This document shows positions 51,203-60,742 of a stretch of DNA of 60,783 nt, one piece after another; position 1 is the first letter of the stretch, and each line of letters opens with the position of its first letter. Source of the stretch: Verrucomicrobiia bacterium. GTDB lineage: Bacteria; Verrucomicrobiota; Verrucomicrobiia; Verrucomicrobiales; Akkermansiaceae. The stretch spans positions 1-60,783 of the forward strand of contig JAUIGV010000031.1 in the NCBI GenBank assembly GCA_030432565.1. The letters run 5' to 3'. The position numbers and the translations under genes were made by a program. The notes beneath the pieces are model-generated. The model saw only the letters and a list, made by a program, of their open reading frames with translations, ran no database searches and had not been told where the DNA came from.

Positions 51203-52114
51203 ATGCGCTGCTTTTACTCATCAGAATTTTTCCTGGAATTGCCCAACGGACATCCTTTCCCGATGGACAAGTTCGAAGTCTCCAAGGACATGCTTGTAGG
51301 CAGTGGAATTGTGAAGGGAGAGGATATCATCGAGGTGGGCGAGGCCGATGGTCACGTCTTGAGGCGGGTGCACGATGAAGACTACCTTTCCAAGATCTAT
51401 TACGGTCAGTTGGACCGGAAAGAGCAGATTCTTCTCGGGTTGCCGGTCACTCCGAAGCTCTATCATCGCAGTGCGACCGAAGTGGAGGCAACCCGTCAGG
51501 CGTGTCATGCGGCTCTTCAAGATGGAGTTGCGGCCGTTCTCGCCGGCGGAACCCATCACTCCTTCCAGAACCGGGGTGAGGGATACTGTGTTTTCAATGA
51601 TGTCGCCATTGCGATTCGCGACCTGCAGGTCTATCGCCCCGGGATCAAGGTCATGGTCGTTGATACCGATGCCCACCAGGGGAACGGCACCAATAGCATT
51701 CTGGCGGATGATCCCAATGTCTTCACCTACTCGATCCATGTCGGGAAGAATTTTCCAAGCAGTAAGGTCAAAGGTTCGATGGATGTCGAAACTGTCAGAT
51801 ACGTGGAGGGGGAGATGTATCTCAAGCAACTCTTCAATACCTTGGCGGCGGCACTGGATGTTTTTTCTCCGGATCTTGTGATCTGGATTGCTGGAGCGGA
51901 TAACCATCGCAACGACCGCATGGGCCAGATGCTGCTGGATTTGAAGGACTTCATGCGGCGGGACGAGGTCATCCTCCGGGCTTTCATGGGCAATCGGATT
52001 CCGGTCGCGATCCTTTATGGCGGTGGATACAACCGACAGCCGGAATACACCGCCAAGATTCACCGCAATACCATCGCAACCGCAGCCAAAGTGGCCCGTG
52101 AATTGAAACGATGA
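51203..52114 (+). CDS. Histone deacetylase-family (acetoin utilisation / class IV type) hydrolase
   Basis: 303 aa, cytoplasmic. The zinc-dependent deacetylase site is complete: paired His118-His119 in GGTHH, D156 and H158 in DTDAHQGNGT, D233 in AGADNHRND, and the GGGY loop (YGGGYNRQPEY). These proteins remove acetyl groups from lysines, polyamines or acetoin-linked substrates; bacterial members are often annotated histone deacetylase superfamily without histones. The last 4 bases overlap the panE start, so the two form an operon. The sequence around TFPRSITVSW in the other frame is a shadow. Confidence 0.88.
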   Translation: MRCFYSSEFFLELPNGHPFPMDKFEVSKDMLVGSGIVKGEDIIEVGEADGHVLRRVHDEDYLSKIYYGQLDRKEQILLGLPVTPKLYHRSATEVEATRQACHAALQDGVAAVLAGGTHHSFQNRGEGYCVFNDVAIAIRDLQVYRPGIKVMVVDTDAHQGNGTNSILADDPNVFTYSIHVGKNFPSSKVKGSMDVETVRYVEGEMYLKQLFNTLAAALDVFSPDLVIWIAGADNHRNDRMGQMLLDLKDFMRRDEVILRAFMGNRIPVAILYGGGYNRQPEYTAKIHRNTIATAAKVARELKR

Positions 52115-53025
52115 AGAGTTTTGCGATTGTCGGAGCGGGAGCGGTGGGCAGTTACTACGGCGGTCGTCTGGCCGCCGCCGGTCATGACGTTCGTTTTTTG
52201 CTCCGCTCGGATTACGATGTCGTGAAGGAAGCGGGGCTCACTGTTGAGAGCATTGATGGTGATTTTCACCTGCCCAAAGTGACTTGCGCCAGGACGCCCG
52301 CAGAGATTGGCCCGGTCGATGTGGTGATCGTGGCCTGGAAAGCCACCTCGAACCATCGTTTTGAGGAAGTCATCCGTCCTCTGCTTCACGACGATACAGC
52401 GATTATCACTTTGCAGAATGGTCTTGGGAACACCGAGGCGTTGGGGGAGCTTTTTGGAATTGAGCGCGTGCTTGGAGCGATGTGTTTTGTCTGTATCAAC
52501 CGGATTCGGGCTGGTTTGATCCGTCACACCGGTGGGGGAATGATCGCGATGGGCGAGGCCGTTCCGGGGGTGACTGATCGTCTTCGTGGTTTGGCCGCAA
52601 TTTTTGAGGAGGCCAGGATCGTTTGCGAAATTGCCGTGAATTTTGCCGAGACCCAATGGCGCAAGTTGGTTTGGAACATTCCCTTCAACGGGCTCTGTAT
52701 CACGGAAGGCGGAATTGATACCGGTCAGCTTTTGGCTCAACCCGGTGGGGAGGATCGCGTGCGCGAACTCATGCTCGAAGTCACCAAGGCTGCTGCCGCC
52801 CTGGGATTTGAGATAAAGAAAGAATTTGTGGAGTATCAAATCGAGCGGACTTATCCGATGAAGGACTACCGGCCTTCCAGCATGATCGACTTCGTGAAAG
52901 GGTATCCAGTCGAAGTCGAGGCAATTTGGGGTGAGCCTCTTCGGCGGGCCAAGGCTGCCGGTGTCTCCACGCCGGGGATGGAAGAGCTTGATGCCCGGAT
53001 TCGCGGGATGCTGGAGCAGCGCTAG
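52111..53025 (+). CDS. panE: 2-dehydropantoate 2-reductase
   Basis: 304 aa. The Rossmann motif AIVGAGAVGSYYGGRLA (residues 5-21) binds NADPH. VVIVAWKATSN resembles the conserved Lys region, and WRKLVWNIPFN carries the catalytic Lys. It reduces ketopantoate to pantoate for coenzyme A synthesis. Close homologues exist with other ketoacid substrates, so the assignment is by family. It shares 4 bases with the HDAC-like gene upstream and converges on the LMW phosphatase, with 4 bases of shared stop region. Confidence 0.85.
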   Translation: MKSFAIVGAGAVGSYYGGRLAAAGHDVRFLLRSDYDVVKEAGLTVESIDGDFHLPKVTCARTPAEIGPVDVVIVAWKATSNHRFEEVIRPLLHDDTAIITLQNGLGNTEALGELFGIERVLGAMCFVCINRIRAGLIRHTGGGMIAMGEAVPGVTDRLRGLAAIFEEARIVCEIAVNFAETQWRKLVWNIPFNGLCITEGGIDTGQLLAQPGGEDRVRELMLEVTKAAAALGFEIKKEFVEYQIERTYPMKDYRPSSMIDFVKGYPVEVEAIWGEPLRRAKAAGVSTPGMEELDARIRGMLEQR

Positions 53026-53510
53026 GGTTGCTTGAGGCTGTTTTTCACGTGATCGAGGAGCCCGTCCGCTCCGTCCTCGATGAGATCCGCGACCAATTGA
53101 AACCCGTCGTCACCGCCGTAATAGGGGTCCGGAACTTCGCGGTGATCGTGTTGTGTGCAGAAGTCTGTGAAGTTGCGGACCTTGGCCCGCTCCTCCTCGG
53201 ACCCGGCTAAGTTCATCACGTTTTGGTAGTTCTCGTGGTCCATCGTCAGGATGAGATCAAACAATTCGAAATCCCGCCGACCAAACTGGCGGGCATGGCC
53301 GGTGACCTCGTAGCCGCGCCGACGAATGGTTTTTGACATCCGGGCATCGGGCTTCTTTCCCGAGTGCATTCCGATGGTGCCCGCGGAGTCACAGTGAATC
53401 TGTCCGGAAAGTCCCGCTTTCTTGACCACGTGCCGGAAGATGTTTTCGCCTGCCGGTGAGCGGCAGATGTTTCCCATACAAACGAAGAGCAAATTATAAC
53501 GGCTTTTCAC
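53022..53510 (-). CDS. Low-molecular-weight protein-tyrosine phosphatase
   Basis: 162 aa, normal length. The P-loop VCMGNICRSP (residues 10-19; catalytic Cys and Arg) and the general-acid motif DPYYGG near the C-terminus are intact. Substrates in bacteria are phosphotyrosine proteins, for example kinases of polysaccharide export; none is adjacent. It shows no signal peptide. It is divergent from the ABC exporter pair at 53558 with a 47-base gap. Confidence 0.93.
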   Translation of the reverse strand: MKSRYNLLFVCMGNICRSPAGENIFRHVVKKAGLSGQIHCDSAGTIGMHSGKKPDARMSKTIRRRGYEVTGHARQFGRRDFELFDLILTMDHENYQNVMNLAGSEEERAKVRNFTDFCTQHDHREVPDPYYGGDDGFQLVADLIEDGADGLLDHVKNSLKQP

Positions 53511-53557
53511 GAGACAGATGTTAGGGTCCGCCTCGTTGATTTAACAGGCGAACAATC

Positions 53558-54529
53558 ATGAGTGACTATGTTTTGGATCTATCAGGAATCCGTAAAACTT
53601 ATCGGGGCGGCGTTGAAGCTCTGAAAGGCATCGATCTGCAAGTCCCACGGGGCTGTATTTACGGGCTTCTCGGTCCCAATGGGGCTGGTAAAAGCACGAT
53701 GATCAAAATTCTCACCACCCTGATCCGGCGAACCGGCGGGGAAGGGACCATGCTCGGGAAACCGATTGGAGACCGCAGTGTCCTTCAGAAGATTGGCCTT
53801 CTCCCCGAACATGCCCAGTTCCCGGACTACCTCACCGGGCGGCAGGTTATTGAGTTCACAGCCGGCCTTCAGGATGTGTCCTCGCTGGAATGTAAGACCA
53901 GGACGGATTCCTTGTTGGACTTGGTTCAAATGACGGATGATCAAGACCGGAAAATGAAGGGATACTCGAAGGGGATGAAGCAGCGGATAGGCATCGCCCA
54001 AGCATTGGTGAACGATCCGGATATCGTATTTCTCGACGAGCCAACCGATGGAGTTGACCCAGCCGGGCGACGTGATTTCCGGGTTCTGATGAAAAAGCTT
54101 CGTGAAGAAGGGCGGACGATCTTCATCAATACTCATATTCTCTCCGAACTTGAGCCGATTGTGGATCGGGTAGCGATTATCTCCCACGGGCAGCTTCTCG
54201 GGGAAGGGGTGCTCGATGACCTAAGGTCTTCAAAACCCAGCTATCAGATCGAGTTTGAAGGCCGCCTCGCTCCCGCGAGAATCCAGGCCATGTCGGAACA
54301 AGGGTTCACGGTGGAGTCCGGACTTATCACTGCCGCGACCAGCAAGCCTGGTGACGTGCAATCGGTGATTGATCAGCTCCGTCAGGATGGAATCGTGATT
54401 GTGCGTGTCGAGAGACACACCCAGTCTCTTGAAGATCTCTTTATGGGATTTGTTGATCAAGCGAACCCCTCTGCCCCGCCGCCAATTCCCGGAGCACCTC
54501 TTCAATCTCCAGCGATTCCCCAGTCATGA
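53558..54529 (+). CDS. ABC transporter ATP-binding protein (ABC-2 type)
   Basis: 323 aa. Walker [10 protein letters not shown], signature-like [12 protein letters not shown], Walker [16 protein letters not shown] and H-loop NTHILSEL. The C-terminal third (after about residue 225) is a regulatory domain ([20 protein letters not shown]) ending in a Pro-rich tail ([12 protein letters not shown]). The stop shares 4 bases with the permease start, so this is a coupled two-gene exporter. The type is common for lipid or antibiotic export; the cargo is unknown. Confidence 0.93.
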   Translation: MSDYVLDLSGIRKTYRGGVEALKGIDLQVPRGCIYGLLGPNGAGKSTMIKILTTLIRRTGGEGTMLGKPIGDRSVLQKIGLLPEHAQFPDYLTGRQVIEFTAGLQDVSSLECKTRTDSLLDLVQMTDDQDRKMKGYSKGMKQRIGIAQALVNDPDIVFLDEPTDGVDPAGRRDFRVLMKKLREEGRTIFINTHILSELEPIVDRVAIISHGQLLGEGVLDDLRSSKPSYQIEFEGRLAPARIQAMSEQGFTVESGLITAATSKPGDVQSVIDQLRQDGIVIVRVERHTQSLEDLFMGFVDQANPSAPPPIPGAPLQSPAIPQS

Positions 54530-55662
54530 AACCTTACCTGACCATTCTTCTTGATTCGTTTCGGATGCTCAAGGCGCGCACCATCTTTTGGGTGACTCTT
54601 GCAATTTCATTATTCGTGGCCTTGGTCTATCTTTCGATGGGGTTCGATGAGACTGGAACGAGCTTGTTTTTCGGCCTTAGTCATTTTGAAAGTGACATGT
54701 TCCGGGAGGGCACTTCGCAATCTGAGACACTTTACGTTTCGATCTTCACCAAGCTTATTGCTGAATACTGGTTATCTTGGATTGCCGTCCTCCTCGCCTT
54801 GATTTCTTGTGTGGCAATCTTCCCGGAGGCTTTGAAAGAGGGAACTGCCGGGATGGAACTCACTAAAAAACTTTCCCGCTTCCAGGTTTTCGCTGCGAAG
54901 TTTGTTGGGAGTCTTCTTTTCGTGACCATTCAGGTGCTGGCCTTCGTGTTGATTGTCTTTCTGGCCCTGCGATGGCGACTGGGTTCGTGGAATCCTTCGA
55001 TCTTTTGGTACGTGCCGCTGATTCTCCTGGTGTTCACCTATCTTTATTCATTCATGATGGTGATCGCGGTCAAGACGCGCTCAGTCATGACCGCCTTAGT
55101 CCTCACTCTGGTTCTATGGGCTATTTCAAGTGTCATCGGTTTTTTTGAAGGGAATCTGTATACTATGATTCAGACGTTAGAAATGTCTGAGAAGTTCGAA
55201 GCCGAGGCCCGAGAGTCAGCCAAACCCCTGGGAGTCGACCTTGAAGGTGAAGAGGGAGGTCAAATCGAGGAAGGTGCCGAAGACCAGGTGCAGGTCGACG
55301 ATCCCGAGCCACTTGAAGAGCCCTTCGTTGACAGAGATAACGGAGATACCGGGATCTTGAGCATGAAACTATGGTATCAAAGATTGCTCGCAGCTTACGC
55401 CATCTTCCCCAAAACGGGGAGAACAATGGAAATTGCTGATCGGCTCATTGTTGTGAACGGGGAGAAAGGAGGAGCTAAAGGGAGCTTTATGAGCATCATT
55501 ATGGGATTCGAAGAAGAGGAGGATCAGAACGATATGTTTATCGAGCTTTCTGAAAAAGCTGCAGATCGTCATTCAGGCACCTATGCAATAGGAACGTCAG
55601 TTCTATTCTCCCTGACGATGCTCGTATGGGCAGGTTGGATCTTTTGTCGCAAGGAGATTTAA
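54526..55662 (+). CDS. ABC-2 type transporter permease with acidic loop insertion
   Basis: 378 aa. Membrane helices lie at about 15-40, 80-105, 125-150, 160-180 and 190-210, then a last one at 355-372. Between them, residues about 220-345 form a long extracytoplasmic or cytoplasmic loop that includes an acidic, Glu-rich run (GEEGGQIEEGAEDQVQVDDP) unusual for permeases. It pairs with the ATPase gene ending four bases inside its start. The acidic loop could bind cations or a partner; this is inference. It converges with the hyi gene, 14 bases away. Confidence 0.85.
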   Translation: MKPYLTILLDSFRMLKARTIFWVTLAISLFVALVYLSMGFDETGTSLFFGLSHFESDMFREGTSQSETLYVSIFTKLIAEYWLSWIAVLLALISCVAIFPEALKEGTAGMELTKKLSRFQVFAAKFVGSLLFVTIQVLAFVLIVFLALRWRLGSWNPSIFWYVPLILLVFTYLYSFMMVIAVKTRSVMTALVLTLVLWAISSVIGFFEGNLYTMIQTLEMSEKFEAEARESAKPLGVDLEGEEGGQIEEGAEDQVQVDDPEPLEEPFVDRDNGDTGILSMKLWYQRLLAAYAIFPKTGRTMEIADRLIVVNGEKGGAKGSFMSIIMGFEEEEDQNDMFIELSEKAADRHSGTYAIGTSVLFSLTMLVWAGWIFCRKEI

Positions 55663-55676
55663 ACCGGGATCCCGAC

Positions 55677-56447
55677 TTACGAGCAGCGTTTCACCGCATC
55701 AATGAGCGCTGCTTTGTGGTCCGGCCAGGTCGGGACGAACTCGTGGGCAAGGTAGCCGGTGTAACCCGTCGATTTGATCGCTTCGATAATCGCGGGGTAG
55801 TAGAGTTCCTGCGTGGTATCGAGTTCGTTCCGCCCGGGGCATCCGGCGGTATGATAGTGCCCGAAGTACGAGGAGTGCCGTTTAATGGTTGCCATAACGT
55901 CACCTTCCATGACCTGCATGTGGTAAATGTCATAGAGCAATTTGAAACGGGGCGAGCCCAGTTTTTCGCAAAGGGCAACTCCCCAGTCACTGTGGTCACA
56001 TTGATAATCGGGGTGATCGACCTTGGAATTGAGCAGCTCCATGATCAGGGTGACGTCGTGTTCTTCCGCGAGTTTCAGGAGCGGCTCAAGTCCCCGCGCG
56101 CAGTTTTCCAGACCATGCTCGTCACTTAGGCCTTCGCGGTTTCCTGAAAAGGTGATGACGTTTGGAATGCCGGCCTCGGCAGCTTGTGGGATGAGCTCTC
56201 GATAGATCTCGAGTAGTGTTTTGTGGTGATCCGGATTATTAAAAGCCTTCTCGATACAGCCGAGTCCGCTTTGGTGTTCCGGGGCCGCCGTGACCGGACA
56301 GACCAAGCCGCGATTCTTGATATGTTCTACTTCTCCTGGATGGAGTAGGTCGATGCCTTCGATGCCAATTTCCTGACACCAATCGGCGAGTTCGGGAAGC
56401 GGGGTGTCTTCGAAGCACCAGCGGCACACGGAGTGTTTGAAGCTCAT
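55677..56447 (-). CDS. hyi: Hydroxypyruvate isomerase / xylose isomerase-like TIM barrel protein
   Basis: 256 aa, single TIM-barrel domain. Motifs: NVITFSGNREGLSDEHGLEN, TLIMELLNSKVDHPDYQCD with the metal-binding Glu, LLYDIYHMQVMEGDV with the Asp-His pair, and FGHYHTAGCPGRNELD with further His and Glu ligands. It interconverts hydroxypyruvate and tartronate semialdehyde, with glyoxylate or glycerate metabolism around it. Related epimerases cannot be excluded. It lies 14 bases before dnaB on the same strand; no glycolate genes are near. Confidence 0.85.
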   Translation of the reverse strand: MSFKHSVCRWCFEDTPLPELADWCQEIGIEGIDLLHPGEVEHIKNRGLVCPVTAAPEHQSGLGCIEKAFNNPDHHKTLLEIYRELIPQAAEAGIPNVITFSGNREGLSDEHGLENCARGLEPLLKLAEEHDVTLIMELLNSKVDHPDYQCDHSDWGVALCEKLGSPRFKLLYDIYHMQVMEGDVMATIKRHSSYFGHYHTAGCPGRNELDTTQELYYPAIIEAIKSTGYTGYLAHEFVPTWPDHKAALIDAVKRCS

Positions 56448-56461
56448 TTATTGAAAATGCT

Positions 56462-57907
56462 TTAACCGGGTTCCGGAGTAAAGGCCCGTGTCTCGAAGCG
56501 CATGAGGGCGGGGAGGAAAGTGAGGGGGACGTTTCCGGTGGGGCCGTTTCGGTTTTTGGCCAGAACCAGTTCGGCTTCGCCATCGTCTTCGTCCCGATCC
56601 TCCTGATTGTCCACGTAGTAAACCTTTCGGTAAAGAAGACCGACCATGTCGGCGTCCTGCTCTATCGATCCCGATTCGCGAAGGTCGGACATTCGTGGAA
56701 CTCCGAGCGATGAGCCGGTTCGTCCTTCAGGGCCACGGTTGAGTTGGGCGAGGACAATGACGGGAACGTTGAGCTCCTTGGCCAGGGCTTTGAGTCCACC
56801 GGAGATTTCGGCGATCTCCCGTTCTCGTGAATTCGAAGCCTGTTTCGAGGTTGATTTCATCAACTGAAGGTAATCGATCGCGATCACGCTGATGCCTTCA
56901 TCGCGGTGCTTGCGTCGTGCTTTTGCACGAAGGTCGTTGATGGAAATACCGGCAGTGTCATCGATGAAGAGTTTGGACTTTGCGACTTCCTCGGAGGCGT
57001 CTTTGATTCGCTTCAGGTCGGCCTTGTTGGGTTGGTAGCCTTTGGTCAGTTTCTGAAATTCGAACCGTGCGCGTGAGAAGACCAGACGCTGCACGATTTG
57101 AACGGTCGACATCTCGCAGGAGAAGACCATGGCGGGTTTGTCCGAGGTGATGGCAATGTGCTCGACGATATTCATCATGAACGAAGTCTTTCCCATCGAA
57201 GGACGTGCAGCGATGACGAACATGTCGGGGGCCTTCAGGCCGTTGATCATCTTGTCCAGCTCGCCGTAGCCGGTGGTCATTCCAGAGATTCCGCGGTCGC
57301 CGGCAAGAAATTCCTGAAGGTAAACCATGACTTCACCGACGGCGGTTTTTACATCCATTTCCTCGGTAGTCTCGCTGGCTTCGCGGATCTCGAGGACTTT
57401 CTGCTCCACGCTATCGAGGAACTCTTGCACGTCTTCAGGGTCATCGTAAGCCGTCGTAATGGACTCGGTGCACGACTTGATGATATTGCGCAGAATGAAC
57501 TTTTCCTTGACGATGGCGAGGTGCGAATTGAAGTGCGCAGCAGTCGGAGCGTAGGTGTAAATCTCGGTGATTGCGGAAGGCCCGCCGATGCCATCGAGAA
57601 GGTCCCGATCCATGAGGTATTGCGACAGGGCGACCAGTTCGACGGTTTTACCGGCTTCAAAGTGCTCGACCAAGACCTGAAATAATTTGCCGTGAGAGGG
57701 CATGTAGAAGTGGGCGGCGGTCAGCTGTCCTTCGATGGCCCGGCCAATGTATTCCTCGGGATCCTGGATCATCGAGCTCAGGACACTTTTTTCCGGGCCG
57801 ACGGCATGAGGAGGGGGAGTCAGCTCATCGCGCTGATCCTTTTTCCCGTCTTGAAGTCTGGGGCCGTCCTTCTTTTCAAAAGGTGGTTTATCGTCCGTGA
57901 TCGCCAT
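56462..57907 (-). CDS. dnaB: Replicative DNA helicase
   Basis: 481 aa from ATG 57907 (MAITDDKPPFEKKD). N-terminal primase-interacting domain (about residues 30-150), a linker helix, then a RecA-like ATPase (about 190-470): Walker A ARPSMGKTSF, Walker B region ISVIAIDYLQLMKS, the arginine-finger and DNA-binding blocks VPVIVLAQLNRGPEGRTG and RMSDLRESGSIEQDADMV. It is the ring helicase that unwinds the fork. It sits in a minus-strand run folC-dnaB-hyi with 72 and 14 base gaps. Identification is secure. Confidence 0.96.
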   Translation of the reverse strand: MAITDDKPPFEKKDGPRLQDGKKDQRDELTPPPHAVGPEKSVLSSMIQDPEEYIGRAIEGQLTAAHFYMPSHGKLFQVLVEHFEAGKTVELVALSQYLMDRDLLDGIGGPSAITEIYTYAPTAAHFNSHLAIVKEKFILRNIIKSCTESITTAYDDPEDVQEFLDSVEQKVLEIREASETTEEMDVKTAVGEVMVYLQEFLAGDRGISGMTTGYGELDKMINGLKAPDMFVIAARPSMGKTSFMMNIVEHIAITSDKPAMVFSCEMSTVQIVQRLVFSRARFEFQKLTKGYQPNKADLKRIKDASEEVAKSKLFIDDTAGISINDLRAKARRKHRDEGISVIAIDYLQLMKSTSKQASNSREREIAEISGGLKALAKELNVPVIVLAQLNRGPEGRTGSSLGVPRMSDLRESGSIEQDADMVGLLYRKVYYVDNQEDRDEDDGEAELVLAKNRNGPTGNVPLTFLPALMRFETRAFTPEPG

Positions 57908-57979
57908 GCGGGGACTTTGCCTCAAAAGGTTGCGACTTGGCAATCTCGGCAACCTGTGAATAACCCGAAACGCCCGTGT

Positions 57980-59170
57980 TTACTGCGATGTCTTCCGGAA
58001 TTTTTTTTCAGAAAGGAACGCCTTGGCCTCTCCCAGAAGGAAGAGGGAGCCTGTCAGAAGAGTGGCCCGGCCAGCGGTGGCCTCCAGCGCGGAAGTGAGA
58101 TCTGGATGGACGATTGACTTCACCTCGACTTCGTGGCTTTCCGGAGGAAGTCCACGCTGGGAATTGACGGGGACAAAGTGGAATTCCCCGGCAATTTCGG
58201 AAAGTTTGGAGAGAACTTCGTCGGTGGCCTTGTCCTCGACCGAACCAAAGATGATGGCAGCTTTCTTGCCGGGGAATTCACTCTGCCATGTTTCGACCAG
58301 AGCTTGCGCAGCGTGCGGATTATGAGCGGCGTCAAGAATGAGGGAGTCGGTGACTCGTTCAAAGCGGCCGGGCCATCGAACGTGCTGAAGAGAGTGTTGC
58401 ACGACATCGAATGAGAGGTGCAGTCCTGCCGCCACAATGGCCTCGCAAGCGAGCGCGGCGTTCTGTTTTTGGTGTTCGCCTGGAAGTGACAGCGAATAGC
58501 CCAACAAGGGAGCTTTGACAAAAGTGAGTGGCGCCTGGGTCTGGTTCGTGGTCTGGCGAATGGCCTTCTCGGCCTCGGGTTCCTGAGGTGCCGACAGGAT
58601 GGGTTTCCCCTTGATCGCGATGGCCGCTTTTTCCCGTGCGATTTCATCAAGGGTTGAGCCAAGCCACTTGGTGTGATCAAGTGAGATCGGAGTGAGGACA
58701 CAGACATCGGCGGGGATGGCGGTGGTCGCATCAAGCCTACCGCCCATGCCGGTTTCGAGGACGATGAGATCGCAATCGGAGTCGCGAAAATGTCTCATGC
58801 CGAGAGCGAGGGTTAGTTCAAAAAAGGTGGGGTGATGGTCCCAATCGGCAACGAGTTCTCGAAGCTCGGTGAGGAGGCGCGCGGTCTTTTCCTCGCTGAT
58901 TTCGAGACCATTGACGCGGACCCGCTCGCGATAGTCGATGAGGTGAGGGGAGGTGAAGAGGCCGCTGCGGAGGGCGAGTCCCTGGCCGAGAGCGTCAATC
59001 ATCGCGCAGGTCGACCCCTTGCCATTGGTGCCGGCCACGTGAATGACCTTGGTGCGGTGCGAGGGGAAAGCCAGGAATTCTCGCAGCAAGCGGGTTGGCC
59101 CCTCCAGCCCAAGTTTGATTCCAAAGGTCTGGGTTGAATAAAGCCAGTCGAGAGCTTCTTGATAGTTCAC
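57980..59170 (-). CDS. folC: Folylpolyglutamate synthase / dihydrofolate synthase
   Basis: 396 aa. The ATP loop VIHVAGTNGKGSTCAMIDA (residues about 42-60) and GLFTSPHLIDYRERVRVNG mark the family, with LETGMGGRLDATT and SLDHTKWLG following; a Mur-ligase-like C-terminal domain has LILDAAHNPHAAQAL. It adds glutamate to dihydropteroate or folates. The final tail (FLSEKKFRKTSQ) lies outside the core. It lies 16 bases downstream of the PhoX-like gene. Good match; bifunctionality is not readable. Confidence 0.93.
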   Translation of the reverse strand: MNYQEALDWLYSTQTFGIKLGLEGPTRLLREFLAFPSHRTKVIHVAGTNGKGSTCAMIDALGQGLALRSGLFTSPHLIDYRERVRVNGLEISEEKTARLLTELRELVADWDHHPTFFELTLALGMRHFRDSDCDLIVLETGMGGRLDATTAIPADVCVLTPISLDHTKWLGSTLDEIAREKAAIAIKGKPILSAPQEPEAEKAIRQTTNQTQAPLTFVKAPLLGYSLSLPGEHQKQNAALACEAIVAAGLHLSFDVVQHSLQHVRWPGRFERVTDSLILDAAHNPHAAQALVETWQSEFPGKKAAIIFGSVEDKATDEVLSKLSEIAGEFHFVPVNSQRGLPPESHEVEVKSIVHPDLTSALEATAGRATLLTGSLFLLGEAKAFLSEKKFRKTSQ

Positions 59171-59186
59171 GGATTCGATAAGGAGA

Positions 59187-60536
59187 TCAGGCCCGCTTTT
59201 TCCACGGGCCGGTGATTGCGAGAGTGAGTCCCTCGCCCTGCATGTTCACGAAGAGAACGGAACCATCGGGCGAGAAGCAAGAGCCCGCGAATTCCGTAGC
59301 GCTTTTGGCATTCCTGGCGAGCGAGTAGATTTTTCCTTCAGGCGTGATTCCGCGAAGGTGCGGAATGTTTCCATAATGCTCGGCGACGAGATCTTCGCAG
59401 ATGATGAGATCGCCCCAGGGCGCTGCACAGAGGTTGTCACCATTTGTGAGGAGATCGCCCGAACTCGGCTGCAGGAACAGTGAGATCTTGTCGGGTTTCC
59501 CGGGAGTGAGTTGATAAATTTGGCCCTGGCTATTCGGGCCGCCGTCGGTGCAGCAAATGAAAAAGGATCCGTCGGCAAACTGGATCCCTTCGCCCCGCGC
59601 AAATCTTGCCGCTCCCTGTTTGAAACCCTGATAGCGCAGATCGTTCGCGGGAGCTTCGTAGTCATCCAGGTCAATCCACTCGACATCCATCTCTGCGCCT
59701 TCCTCGATCTTATCCCGGCTGCCGCGATAATTGCGGAGGTCCGCCGCTGGTTTCCCTTTAACCACGAGCGCCTGAAGTTGGCCTTCGTGAAGGTTGCCTT
59801 TGACCTTGGGGATGAAACGATACAGCAAGCCGTCATTGATGTCTTCGGTCAGGTAAAGGATGCCAGTTTCGGGATCGATGGCTACTGCTTCGTGGCGGAA
59901 GCGGCCGAGTTTTTTGAGTGGGACTGCCTGTTGTAGTTTTCCATCGTCCGTGGCCTTCACCTCAAAGCAATACCCGTGGATTTTTCCTCGCTCGCTGGTG
60001 AGGTCGCTGGGTTCCTCGCAGGTCACCCAGGATCCCCACGGCATGGGCCCGCCGGCGCAATTCCGGTCGGTGCCCATGAGAGAAAGGAATTCCCTCGTGA
60101 CCGTTTTTTTCTTGAGATCGTAAACAATGGTGGTGGTTCCTCCGATGTGGGGAACTTCGCCCCGTTCTCCATGGTCGTATGATTTGGAACGGTCAAAATT
60201 GCGAGGCACCTTTCGACTGGGAAAGGCACTCAATTCCTGTGAGGTTACGCCGAGCTCGTGATTGCGAACGAGTATGATCTCGTTGCCCTTTCCAGGAAAG
60301 CAGGCCATTCCATCGGGCATCCCGGGGACAGTCATCCCGTCGTTCATTTTTGAGCCACGCCGTGAGATGATTTGGTAGGAAAAGCCCTTTGGGAGATCAA
60401 GAATTCCATCTGAATCGGCGATCAACCGACCGTAAGGCGCAATCACCCGGTTTGAAGGTGCCGCGCTCAAATATTTCTGGAGCCCGAAGAAGCCGAGCAC
60501 CGCTCCTGAAGTGGCTAGAAATGACCGTCTCTGCAT
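59187..60536 (-). CDS. PhoX-family (DUF839) phosphatase-like protein, Tat-exported
   Basis: 449 aa from ATG 60536. The longer frame to 60647 adds a non-conserved front; GAGGATG just upstream could be the ribosome-binding site. MQRRSFLATSGAVLGFFGL is a twin-arginine signal, so it is folded with cofactor before export. The rest fits DUF839/PhoX: ILVRNHELG, RNCAGGPMPWGSWVTCEE, GRFRHEAVAIDPETGILYLTEDIND, and FICCTDGGPNSQG, the latter with the metal-coordinating region. PhoX enzymes use iron and calcium to release phosphate from organic esters; whether this member is active cannot be shown. It is first of the run folC-dnaB-hyi. Confidence 0.82.
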   Translation of the reverse strand: MQRRSFLATSGAVLGFFGLQKYLSAAPSNRVIAPYGRLIADSDGILDLPKGFSYQIISRRGSKMNDGMTVPGMPDGMACFPGKGNEIILVRNHELGVTSQELSAFPSRKVPRNFDRSKSYDHGERGEVPHIGGTTTIVYDLKKKTVTREFLSLMGTDRNCAGGPMPWGSWVTCEEPSDLTSERGKIHGYCFEVKATDDGKLQQAVPLKKLGRFRHEAVAIDPETGILYLTEDINDGLLYRFIPKVKGNLHEGQLQALVVKGKPAADLRNYRGSRDKIEEGAEMDVEWIDLDDYEAPANDLRYQGFKQGAARFARGEGIQFADGSFFICCTDGGPNSQGQIYQLTPGKPDKISLFLQPSSGDLLTNGDNLCAAPWGDLIICEDLVAEHYGNIPHLRGITPEGKIYSLARNAKSATEFAGSCFSPDGSVLFVNMQGEGLTLAITGPWKKRA

Positions 60537-60660
60537 GCGGCGATCATCCTCGAAAATGCGGCCTTCGCAAGAGATCTCTGATGTCACGCGAGACGATGAG
60601 CGCATCGGGAACGGGGAGGAAGTTGTGACCGGATTAATCCCGTGCATGAAACCACACCTG

Positions 60661-60742
60661 TTGCCTCATTAAAGGAGGACACCATACGGTGACTGGATGA
60701 GCGCTCCATTGCCTCATTTACGAGGACACCGTAGCGGCTTGG
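60661..60742. repeat. Pair of imperfect direct repeats
   Basis: Two copies of a roughly 35-base unit begin at 60661 and 60709 (spacing 48). Both read TTGCCTCATT, then A/T-rich bases, then GAGGACACC and a C/G-rich end with TGG. Each holds a small palindrome CCTC...GAGG, and the first also CACC-ATAC-GGTG. The function is unknown; a dispersed repeat or a protein-binding site is possible. Confidence 0.6.

Noticed and set aside
51221-52063. 280-residue minus-strand open frame
   Set aside because: Antisense shadow of the HDAC-like gene, which has complete catalytic motifs.
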